From Coriobacteriaceae bacterium (GTDB lineage Bacteria > Actinomycetota > Coriobacteriia > Coriobacteriales > Eggerthellaceae): DNA of 64,000 nt. Position 1 is the stretch's first letter; each line of letters begins with the position of its first letter. Of the stretch, positions 52,832 to 61,226 are shown piece by piece. The position numbers and the translations under genes are program-made. The DNA is taken from positions 1 to 64,000 of the forward strand of contig SUUE01000009.1 of NCBI GenBank assembly GCA_015062685.1. Direction: 5' to 3'. A model generated the notes under the pieces. That model made no database searches, had not been told where the DNA came from, and saw only the letters and a program-made list of their open reading frames with translations.

Positions 52832-54387
52832 TGGGGGCTCTCGCAACCGGGCAGCTCGCGCGCGGCGAGTTCGCCATAGAGCTGGAAAACGTCTCCTTCG
52901 CCTACGGGCCCGCAGGCGCGCTCGGGAGCACCGTGCTGAACGACGTCACGCTCAAGGTGCCCTATGGCCAGTGCCTGTGCATAACGGGCCCGTCGGGCTG
53001 CGGGAAGACCACGCTCACGCAGCTCGTGAACGGGCTCATCCCCTCGTTCTACGAGGGCGAGACGAAGGGCACGGTGCGCGTGGGCGGCATCGACGTGAAC
53101 CAATGGGAAATGGATGACCTGTGCCGGTTCGTGGGCTCCGTGTTCCAGAACCCGCGCAGCCAGTTCTTCAACCTCGACACCACATCGGAGCTCGCCTACG
53201 GGTGCGAGAACCTCGGCATCGAGCGCCGGGAAATATTGCGCGCCATAGCCCAATCGGCCGAAGCGCTCGAGCTGGACGGCCTCCTCGAGCGCGACATCCA
53301 CGACCTGTCGGGCGGGCAGCGCCAGCTTCTCGCGCTGGGCGCAACGTGCGCGATGGGCGCCGAGCTCCTCGTGCTGGACGAACCCACGGCGAACCTCGAC
53401 GCCGCTGCAACGCACCTGGTGAAGCGCGCGTTGCAGCGGTTGCGCGCCCAAGGCAAGACGATCGTGATCGTCGAGCACCGGCTGCACTGGCTCGACGGGC
53501 TCGTCGACCGCGTGGTGCGCATAGGCAACGGGTGCGTCGCGGGCGACTGGCCCGCACGGGAATTCGCCAGCCTCTCGACGAGCGAGCTCGCGGCCATGGG
53601 GCTCAGGGCATGGTCTCTCAAGGGCCTGCCGAAGTGCTTCCCCCCTGCCGCGGAAAACGCGGCGGCCACGCCCGCGGCCGCAAGGCAATCCGTCCAGGCG
53701 AACGGCCTGCGGGCGGGTTACCGCAAGCACCGCGACATCCTGCGGGGGCTGTCGCTCTCGGCCGAAGGAGGGCACGCCATTGCCGTGATAGGCCGCAACG
53801 GCCAAGGCAAATCGACGTTCGCGTCCGTCATGTCGGGCCTGATGCGCGAATCCTACGGGGGCATCTCGATAGACGACCGCCCCCTGGCGCCGCGCGACCG
53901 CGTTGGCTCCGTCTACCTGGTGCTCCAGGAATCCGGTTACCAGCTGTTCGGCTCGAGCGTGCTCGAGGAGTTCGCCATCGGGCTTTCTCGCAAGAACGAA
54001 TGCGATCAGGGCCGCGTCGAGAATCTCCTTGGCCGCTTCGGCCTCCTCGAGAAGAAAGACCGGCACCCCGCGAGCATATCGGGCGGGGAAAAGCAGCGCC
54101 TCGCCATGGCCGTCGGCATCCACTCGGGGGCCCGCATCCTCGTGCTCGACGAGCCGACGAGCGGCCTCGACCTGACGAACATGGCGCGATGCGCCAGCGA
54201 GATCCGGCGCCTCACCGAAGCGGGCTGCTGCGTGCTCGTCATCACGCACGACGCCGAATTCGCGCTGGCCGCCTGCGACCAGGTCATAGAAATCGACGGC
54301 GGGCGCGTGCGAGCCTCATACGACCTCGACGAGCACACGGCCGAGCGCGCGCTGCGCGTGCTGGCCCCGAGCGCATTGGCGCCCTAG
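52831..54387 (+). CDS. ECF transporter double ATPase (two EcfA domains)
   Basis: 518 residues with two ABC ATPase domains in one chain. First: Walker A GPSGCGKTT, signature LSGGQRQ, Walker B VLDEPTANLD. Second (from about residue 290): Walker A GRNGQGKST, signature ISGGEKQ, Walker B VLDEPTSGLD. Powers uptake through the T and S components. Fused A-A' is common for ECF modules. Translationally coupled to the T gene. Confidence 0.93.
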   Translation: MGALATGQLARGEFAIELENVSFAYGPAGALGSTVLNDVTLKVPYGQCLCITGPSGCGKTTLTQLVNGLIPSFYEGETKGTVRVGGIDVNQWEMDDLCRFVGSVFQNPRSQFFNLDTTSELAYGCENLGIERREILRAIAQSAEALELDGLLERDIHDLSGGQRQLLALGATCAMGAELLVLDEPTANLDAAATHLVKRALQRLRAQGKTIVIVEHRLHWLDGLVDRVVRIGNGCVAGDWPAREFASLSTSELAAMGLRAWSLKGLPKCFPPAAENAAATPAAARQSVQANGLRAGYRKHRDILRGLSLSAEGGHAIAVIGRNGQGKSTFASVMSGLMRESYGGISIDDRPLAPRDRVGSVYLVLQESGYQLFGSSVLEEFAIGLSRKNECDQGRVENLLGRFGLLEKKDRHPASISGGEKQRLAMAVGIHSGARILVLDEPTSGLDLTNMARCASEIRRLTEAGCCVLVITHDAEFALAACDQVIEIDGGRVRASYDLDEHTAERALRVLAPSALAP

Positions 54388-54479
54388 CACCCCTGCGCGC
54401 AAATTCGCCGAAAGGCGAACCGACCCAGGTTAAACGCCCGCGGGAAAAGGCACCGCGGGCACGACGAAAGGAGTTACCC

Positions 54480-55091
54480 ATGGCTATTGGAAGCACCGAC
54501 AAGTGGCAGGGAAAGGACGCCATCAAGCTGGCAGTGTTCTCCCTCTTGCTGTTCGCAGCGATGATCCTGGGAGCCATTCCGTGCAGCATCACGCTGACGA
54601 GCTACTTCTACGGCGACGCGGTTGGCGCCATCCTCGGCGGCGTCGTGTGGATGTACATGCGGGCGAACATCAAGAAGCCCTGGGCGTGCCTGCTCTCGTC
54701 GGTCATCGTGGCCGCCATCGCTTTCTTCATCGGTCAGATCTGGACGGCCGTTCTGGGCATCGTCGTCGGCGGCGTCCTCTCCGAGATCATCGTGCGCGTC
54801 GGGCGCTACACGAACCCGGTGGCGAACATCCTGGCGTTCGTGGTGTGGGTCCTGTGCTTCTGGACGGGGCACGGCATCCTGGCGCTCATATCGGTGGACA
54901 TGTTCACCCAGATGATGATCAACGCCCACATGACCGCGGGGCAGGTGGAGCTGCTGCTGCAAGGCCTCTCCGGCATAAACCTGGTCCTCGCGCCGCTCGC
55001 CTGCGTTGCCGGCTCGTTGATCGGCGGCGGGCTTGGCTACATGCTGTTCAAGAAGCACTTCGCACGCGCGGTTCCCTCCGCGCAGCAGTAG
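54480..55091 (+). CDS. ECF transporter S component, MptD/Trep_Strep-like
   Basis: 203 residues from the ATG at 54480 with AAAGGAG upstream. Six hydrophobic segments. The pattern SITLTSYFYGDAVGAILGG near the N-terminus and the late LACVAGSLIGGGLGYMLFKKHF match the MptD/TIGR02185 family of substrate-binding subunits. Given its place in a siderophore operon the cargo may be an iron-siderophore complex; the family is otherwise linked to other small molecules. There is a 92-bp gap before it. Confidence 0.85.
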   Translation: MAIGSTDKWQGKDAIKLAVFSLLLFAAMILGAIPCSITLTSYFYGDAVGAILGGVVWMYMRANIKKPWACLLSSVIVAAIAFFIGQIWTAVLGIVVGGVLSEIIVRVGRYTNPVANILAFVVWVLCFWTGHGILALISVDMFTQMMINAHMTAGQVELLLQGLSGINLVLAPLACVAGSLIGGGLGYMLFKKHFARAVPSAQQ

Positions 55092-55100
55092 GGGCGACCG

Positions 55101-56993
55101 GTGACCAATAGCTCCATGCAGAACGCCTCGCGCCGCGAGCCGGGCTACGAAACGGACCCGGCCGCAACGAGCGGCGAGGGCCTGGGCGCGCTTCTCGCCT
55201 TTGCAGGGCCGCGCCGATGGCTCGTGGCGCTGGGCTGCGTGCTCTCCGGCATATCCGCCGTCCTGGCGCTCGTGCCCTACTTCAGCATCTGGCACATCGT
55301 GAACGCGGTCCTGTGCGCCAGCTCCGGCGCCGACATCGCGACGGGCGCGCAGCAATGGGTGCTCGTCGCGGCCGGGTGCGCCGTGGCATCGGTCGTCACC
55401 TACATGGCGGGCCTCGGGTGCACGCACCGGGCGGCGTTCCACCTTGCGGCGGCGATACGCGTCGCTTGCTGCGACCACCTGCTCCACGTGCCCATGGGAT
55501 ACTACCAAACCACTTCTTCCGGCGACCTGAGGCGTCATATCGACACGGGCGCCGACATGACGGAGGACGTGGTTGCCCACAAGCTGCCCGACGTGGTGGC
55601 GGCCGCGGTCACGCCCATCGCGATCGCGCTCCTCTGCTTCGCCTTCGATTGGCGCATGGGCCTTGCGTGCCTGGTTCCCATCGTCTTGGGAATGGCCTCG
55701 CTCAGCGCGACGATGGGAAAGCAGGCGGCATCCTCCATGGACGACTACCAAGACGCCCTGGACGCGATGAACCGCCAGGCGGTCGAATATGTGCGCGGCA
55801 TCCCCGTCGTAAAGGTGTTCCAGCAGACCGCCCGGTCGTTCAGGGAGTTCCGGCACACCATCGTGGCGTATGGCAACCTGGCATTCGGGTTCGCGCAGGC
55901 GGGCGAACGGCCGCAGGTGACGTTCGCGACCATCACGGCCTCGACGTTCGTGCTGCTGATCCCCGTCGCCGCGTTCGCGGCCTCGACGGTGGACGCCGGC
56001 TCGTGGCCCCGGTTCGTTGCGGACTTCGTCTTCTACGCCCTGGTGTGCGGCATCACGCCCGGGATGCTCACGCGCATCATGTACATTGGCCAATCCACCA
56101 TGTCGGCGCGCACGGCCGCCCGCAACGTCCAGGCAATCCTGGGCATCGAGCCGCTTCCGCAACCCGATTTCCCCCAGACCATGGAAGACGCGTCGGTTGA
56201 ATTCGACGACGTGAGCTTCGCCTACGACGGCTCGGCCCGCAACGCCGTGTCGCATGTGAGCTTCCGCGCGGAAGAGGGCCAGACCATCGCATTGGTGGGG
56301 CCGTCGGGCAGCGGCAAGTCGACATGCGCGGCCCTCGTGCCCCGTTTCTGGGACGCCTGCGAGGGAGCGGTCCGCGTGGGAGGGCACGACGTGCGCGATC
56401 TCGACCCGCGCGACCTCATGGAAAACGTGGCCTTCGTGTTCCAGAACGGCCGCCTCATGCGCGGCACGGTGCTCGAGAACGTGGCGGCCGCCCGCCCGCG
56501 CGCGACGCGCGATGAGGTGCTGCGGGCGCTCGAGGAGGCGCAATGCGCCGATATCATCGCGAAGCTCCCCCAGGGCGTCGACACGCCGATCGGCGAGGGC
56601 GGTGCCTACCTCTCGGGCGGCGAGCGCCAAAGGCTGCTCATAGCGCGCGCGATCCTGAAAGACGCCGCCATCGTCGTGCTCGACGAGGCGACGGCCTTCG
56701 CCGATGCCGACAACGAGGCCCGCATCCACGACGCCCTCGGGCGCGCCATGGAGGGAAGGACCGTGATCCTCGTGGCGCACCGCCTGTCCACGGTGGTCGA
56801 CGCCGACCAGATCGTCGTGCTCGACGAGGGCTCGGTCGCGGAACGGGGCACCCACGGATCCCTGCTGGAACGCGGCGGGCTCTACGCCCGGATGTGGGAA
56901 GACTACCGCCGCTCCACCGAATGGCAGGTTAAGAGCGAGAGGACGGGCGCCGCGCCCGCAGCCAACGAGGAGGCGGGAGGCCCTCATGAGTAA
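55101..56993 (+). CDS. ABC half-transporter, YbtP/IrtA-like
   Basis: 630 residues from a GTG at 55101 (or an internal ATG), AGGGGC upstream. Six membrane helices (about residues 35-310) and an ATPase domain with Walker A GPSGSGKST, signature LSGGERQ and Walker B VLDEATAFAD. It resembles half-transporters of the yersiniabactin and mycobactin uptake systems. Forms a heterodimer with the next gene, whose start overlaps by 8 bases. Confidence 0.88.
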   Translation: MTNSSMQNASRREPGYETDPAATSGEGLGALLAFAGPRRWLVALGCVLSGISAVLALVPYFSIWHIVNAVLCASSGADIATGAQQWVLVAAGCAVASVVTYMAGLGCTHRAAFHLAAAIRVACCDHLLHVPMGYYQTTSSGDLRRHIDTGADMTEDVVAHKLPDVVAAAVTPIAIALLCFAFDWRMGLACLVPIVLGMASLSATMGKQAASSMDDYQDALDAMNRQAVEYVRGIPVVKVFQQTARSFREFRHTIVAYGNLAFGFAQAGERPQVTFATITASTFVLLIPVAAFAASTVDAGSWPRFVADFVFYALVCGITPGMLTRIMYIGQSTMSARTAARNVQAILGIEPLPQPDFPQTMEDASVEFDDVSFAYDGSARNAVSHVSFRAEEGQTIALVGPSGSGKSTCAALVPRFWDACEGAVRVGGHDVRDLDPRDLMENVAFVFQNGRLMRGTVLENVAAARPRATRDEVLRALEEAQCADIIAKLPQGVDTPIGEGGAYLSGGERQRLLIARAILKDAAIVVLDEATAFADADNEARIHDALGRAMEGRTVILVAHRLSTVVDADQIVVLDEGSVAERGTHGSLLERGGLYARMWEDYRRSTEWQVKSERTGAAPAANEEAGGPHE

Positions 56994-58746
56994 CGAGACC
57001 ACCCAAGCGAAGGGGCTTTCGGCACTGTTCGCGCGCCGCTACCACCTGTCGCCGCGGGGCGCGAAGTGCTTCACCCGCGCCGTCGCCTGGTCGGGGCTGT
57101 CCTACCTGGCGAACATGACCCCGGTGCTGATCCTCGCCATGGCCGCCATCGACCTTGCGCGCCCCCTCGAAACCGGGGGCGCCTACGCCATCGAGCCATG
57201 GAAGTACTTTCTGGCGTTCCTTGCTTCGATCGTGGCCCTGATAATCACGCAGAAGCGCCGCTACCGCACCGCGTTCTGCGACACCTACGAAGAAAGCAGC
57301 CGCAAGCGCATCGCCATCGCGGAGCGCCTGCGCCGCCTGCCCCTCTCGTTTTTCGGCAAGCGCGACCTGGCCGATTTGACGACGGTCATCATGAGCGACG
57401 CCGAGGGAAGCGAGCACGCCCTGGCCCACGCCCTCCCGCAGCTCTGGGGTGCTCTGGCGTTCGCCGTGCTGGCGGCGGTGGCCCTCGCCGCATGCAACTG
57501 GATCATGGCCCTGGCGTGCCTTTGGGTGGCGCCCGCGGCTTTGGCCGTGGTGTTCGCGAGCCGGAGCCTGCAGCGCCGTTGGGGGCGCAAGATGAACGCG
57601 GGCAAGCTCGAAAGCGCCTCGGCAATTCAGGAGCTCATCGATTGCGCGCCCGACATTCGCGCGTGCAACCGCCAAGAGCTCGTCTCCGAGCGGCTGCACG
57701 CCACGTTCGCCAACGTCGAGCGCCTGCAGGGCAGCTACGAGCTCGCGGCATCGGTCGCGCTCACCTCGGCGCGCGCCCTGCTGCAGCTGGGCATTGCCAC
57801 GACGCTCCTTGCGGGCGTGGCCCTGCTCTCGTCCGGCGGCATCAACCTTCCAACGTTCCTCTTGTTCGCCCTGGTGGCCACGCGCGTCTACGACCCGCTC
57901 ACCGAGCTGTTCATGAACATCCTCGAGGTGTTCGCCGTCGAGGTGAGCAACGACCGGCTGGCGGCCATCGAGGAGCACCCCGTCGCAGGGGGCTCGACCG
58001 ATTTCGCGCCGGCCGGGTTCGACCTGCGCTTCGAAGACGTGCGCTTCTCCTACGACGGCGGAAGGACGGTGCTGGACGGCCTCTCGTTCACCGCGCGCCA
58101 AGGGCAGGTAACGGCGCTGGTCGGGCCCTCCGGCTCGGGCAAGACGACGGCATCCCGCCTCGCCGCCCGGCTCTGGGACGCCCAGGGCGGCACCATCACG
58201 CTGGGCGGCGTCGACGTTTCCCAAGTTGACCCGGAGGCGCTGCTCGGCAGCTTCTCGGTGGTGTTCCAGGACGTGATGCTGTTCAGCGGGACCATTCGCG
58301 ACAACATACGCCTGGGCCGCCAGGGCGCGACCGACGAGGAAGTGGAAGCGGCGGCGCGCGCCGCCCAATGCTCGGATTTCCTGGAGCGCCTGCCCCAGGG
58401 GCTCGACACCGAAGTCGCGGAAGGAGGAGCGACGCTGTCGGGCGGCGAGCGCCAGCGCCTATCGATTGCCCGCGCCCTGCTCAAAGACGCGCCCGTTATC
58501 CTCCTCGACGAGGCGACGGCATCCCTCGACCCCGAATCGGAAACGCGCGTCCAACAGGCGCTCGCCGAGCTCACTGCGGGAAAGACCGTCATCATGGTGG
58601 CCCACCGCATGCGGACGGTCCTCAACGCCGACCACGTGGTCGTCATCGACGGCGGGCGCGCGGTGGAAGAAGGAAGCCCCTCCGAGCTGCTGAGCCGCGA
58701 CGCCCTCTTCGCCCGCCTGTGCCGCATCCAGGGGGTAGCCCGATGA
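56986..58746 (+). CDS. ABC half-transporter, YbtQ/IrtB-like
   Basis: 586 residues from the ATG at 56986 with GGAGG upstream. Six membrane helices and an ATPase domain with Walker A GPSGSGKTT, signature LSGGERQ and Walker B LLDEATASLD. Partner of the preceding protein. The next start ATGA overlaps the stop. Confidence 0.88.
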   Translation: MSNETTQAKGLSALFARRYHLSPRGAKCFTRAVAWSGLSYLANMTPVLILAMAAIDLARPLETGGAYAIEPWKYFLAFLASIVALIITQKRRYRTAFCDTYEESSRKRIAIAERLRRLPLSFFGKRDLADLTTVIMSDAEGSEHALAHALPQLWGALAFAVLAAVALAACNWIMALACLWVAPAALAVVFASRSLQRRWGRKMNAGKLESASAIQELIDCAPDIRACNRQELVSERLHATFANVERLQGSYELAASVALTSARALLQLGIATTLLAGVALLSSGGINLPTFLLFALVATRVYDPLTELFMNILEVFAVEVSNDRLAAIEEHPVAGGSTDFAPAGFDLRFEDVRFSYDGGRTVLDGLSFTARQGQVTALVGPSGSGKTTASRLAARLWDAQGGTITLGGVDVSQVDPEALLGSFSVVFQDVMLFSGTIRDNIRLGRQGATDEEVEAAARAAQCSDFLERLPQGLDTEVAEGGATLSGGERQRLSIARALLKDAPVILLDEATASLDPESETRVQQALAELTAGKTVIMVAHRMRTVLNADHVVVIDGGRAVEEGSPSELLSRDALFARLCRIQGVAR

Positions 58747-59573
58747 ACGGGCCCCTCCGGCTCGAGCTGCAGCCGATCGGGCTCGCCCCCTCGACGGCAG
58801 CGCCCGGGGCGCTCCCCGACGCCCGGCAGCCCGGCCTCGTCCTGGCCTACCTGGAGCTCGGCGTTGCGGAAACGCAGCACGGCGAAGCCGCCCGCCTCGG
58901 CAACGCCCTGGAACCCCATGCGCGACCGCCCAGAGTACGCGCGGCCAAGCGCCTGCGACAGCCGATCGACCGGCTCGCCTCGCTCGCAGCGGGGGTCCTC
59001 GTGGACGTCATGGCGGCGCCCCTCTTTCGCGGCGGGCGCGCGCCGATCGACGTCGCGCCCAACGGCAAGCCCGATTTCAAGGCGGGCACGGGCGCGCACT
59101 TCAACTTGTCGCACAGCCGCAGCGCCGTCTGCTGCGCAATTGGCGCGCAGCCCGTCGGGATCGACGTCGAGCCCATCGTGCGCGACTACGAGGACATCCG
59201 CGACCTCTGCCTGACAGAATGCGAGTCGGGTTATGTGGAGGCCCGCGCGAGCCGATCCGAACGCGCCCGCGCGTTCACGCGGATCTGGACCCGCAAGGAG
59301 GCCCTGGGGAAATGGCTGGGCTGCGGCCTCGAGAACGCCGTCTTGCATGCAGACATGCTGCGCTGGCCATGCGGCTACGAGAAAGCGCTGCTCGGGCAAT
59401 GCCCGGGCATATTCGCGAGCCCGGCCCCCTCGGTATCAACCTTCGACGCGCGCAACGCCTGCGTTTCCGTATGCGGAAACGGCCCGGCGCGCATCGTGAC
59501 GATGACCCTCACGGAATTACTGAGCGCCGCCTCGGCCTTGCCGGCGGCATCATGGAAAGGAGATTGGACATGA
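58743..59573 (+). CDS. 4'-phosphopantetheinyl transferase, Sfp/EntD type
   Basis: 276 residues. Attaches the phosphopantetheine arm to carrier domains of the NRPS. Motifs: FNLSHSRSAVCCAIG, VGIDVEPI (Mg2+ Asp and Glu) and FTRIWTRKEALGKWLG (WxxKEA). Overlaps the next gene by four bases (ATGA). The last 30 residues are non-conserved. Confidence 0.92.
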   Translation: MNGPLRLELQPIGLAPSTAAPGALPDARQPGLVLAYLELGVAETQHGEAARLGNALEPHARPPRVRAAKRLRQPIDRLASLAAGVLVDVMAAPLFRGGRAPIDVAPNGKPDFKAGTGAHFNLSHSRSAVCCAIGAQPVGIDVEPIVRDYEDIRDLCLTECESGYVEARASRSERARAFTRIWTRKEALGKWLGCGLENAVLHADMLRWPCGYEKALLGQCPGIFASPAPSVSTFDARNACVSVCGNGPARIVTMTLTELLSAASALPAASWKGDWT

Positions 59574-61186
59574 ACCCTGTCACGGAAAGGGAGCTCGTCG
59601 ATTCGTATATACGGCGCGGTTACTGGCAAGACCGCACGCTCGGCGACTTCATCAGCACGCGCGCTCAGGCAGAGGGCGACCGCATAGCCCTCGTGGACCA
59701 GCGCGACGCGCTCACCTACCGCGAGCTCGACGACGCCGCGGGCCGCGTGGCCGGCCTGCTCGCGCAAAAGGGCGTGGAGAAGGGCGACCGCGTGATGCTC
59801 CAGATGAAGAACAGCGTCTGGCACGTGGTTTCCTTCCTCGGCATAGCCAAAGCCGGCGCGATCCCGATCATGGCGCTCTGCGCCCACCGCCTGCGCGAGC
59901 TCGGGAGCTTCGCCGAACGCGCCGAGCCCACCGCTTTCATCGTGAACGAGGCGCACCAAGGCATCGACTACCCCGCGATGGCGCGCGAGGTGCAGGCCCG
60001 CTTCCCCGGCATGAAGACCATCCTGACGTTCGACGACATCGTGCGCGCCGCACGCCAGGCGAGCCCCCTCGACGCCGCCGCAATTGCGGCGCGCCGCCCC
60101 GCGTTCACCGACATCGGGCTGCTCACCTGCTCGGGCGGGTCGACGAACATCCCCAAGCTCATCCCCCGCCGCCACGCCGACTACCTGTACGACGCCGAGA
60201 CGTTCGCGGCCTTCCTCGGCATGAACCGAAACGACGCCTTCATGATCGCGCTGCCGGCCTCGCATAACTTCGTGCTGGGCAACCCGGGCATCCTCGGCAC
60301 GCTCTCCGTGGGCGGCACCGTCGTGCTCTGCGAGAACCCGAGCCCGGACGAGATCCTGCCGATGATCGAGGAGCACCGCGTGACCGGCATCTCGCTCGTG
60401 CCCGCTGTGCTGTCCGCGGTGCTCGAGACGCTGTCCTGGGACGACTCCTACGACCTCTCGAGCTGGCGGATGACGCTCGTGGGCGGGTCGGTGCTCGAGG
60501 AGCAGCTCGCCCGCAAGGCCATGCTCATGCTGCCCTCGACCTTGCACCAGGTGTTCGGCACCGCCGAGGGCATCAACTTCTGCACCGCGGCCGACGACCC
60601 CGAGGAAGTGGTCATCGCGAGCCAGGGCAAGGCCATCTCCGAAGCCGACGAGTGGAAGATCGTGGACGAGAACCTGAACGAGGTGCCCCGAGGCGCATCG
60701 GGCGAGCTCATCGCCCGCGGCCCCTACACCATTCAGCATTACTACCGTGCTCCCGAAGCGGAGGGCTCGTTCACCGATGACGGCTTCTACCGCACGGGCG
60801 ACCGCGCCCACGTTGCGCCGAACGGCTACCTGGTAGTTGAGGGGCGCATCACCGACCAGATCAACCGCGGTGGCGAGAAGATCGTCCCGAGCGAGCTGGA
60901 AGGCTACCTCGCCGAGCTCCCGAGCATCGAGGAGGTGCAGGTGGTCGGCGTGCCCGACGAGCTCCTAGGGCAACGCGTGTGCGCGTTCGCCATCGGCGGG
61001 AGCGACGGCTTCTCGCCCGCGAGCGCCAACTCCCACCTCGCGTCGCTGGGCGTCGCCTCCCACAAGCGCATCGACCAGGTCGAGCTCATCGACATGTGGC
61101 CGCTGACCGCCGTCGGCAAAATCGACCGCAAGCGCCTCGTCGAGTGGGCCCAAGCCTCCCGAAACCAAACGAACCGACAGCTCTAG
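59570..61186 (+). CDS. Aryl-acid--AMP ligase (EntE/YbtE-like)
   Basis: 538 residues from the ATG at 59570, GGAAAGGAG upstream. Activates salicylate or 2,3-dihydroxybenzoate as AMP ester and loads it on the aryl carrier domain. Motifs: LLTCSGGSTNIPKLIPR (A3), LPASHNFVLGNPGILGTL (aryl-pocket region as in EntE), VFGTAEGINF, YRTGDRAHV and VGKIDRKRL. No isochorismate or salicylate synthase gene is seen in the window; it may lie to the right. Confidence 0.92.
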   Translation: MNPVTERELVDSYIRRGYWQDRTLGDFISTRAQAEGDRIALVDQRDALTYRELDDAAGRVAGLLAQKGVEKGDRVMLQMKNSVWHVVSFLGIAKAGAIPIMALCAHRLRELGSFAERAEPTAFIVNEAHQGIDYPAMAREVQARFPGMKTILTFDDIVRAARQASPLDAAAIAARRPAFTDIGLLTCSGGSTNIPKLIPRRHADYLYDAETFAAFLGMNRNDAFMIALPASHNFVLGNPGILGTLSVGGTVVLCENPSPDEILPMIEEHRVTGISLVPAVLSAVLETLSWDDSYDLSSWRMTLVGGSVLEEQLARKAMLMLPSTLHQVFGTAEGINFCTAADDPEEVVIASQGKAISEADEWKIVDENLNEVPRGASGELIARGPYTIQHYYRAPEAEGSFTDDGFYRTGDRAHVAPNGYLVVEGRITDQINRGGEKIVPSELEGYLAELPSIEEVQVVGVPDELLGQRVCAFAIGGSDGFSPASANSHLASLGVASHKRIDQVELIDMWPLTAVGKIDRKRLVEWAQASRNQTNRQL

Positions 61187-61226
61187 CACCACCCCACTGC
61201 AGGCAACTCACAGAGAAAGGCCTTCC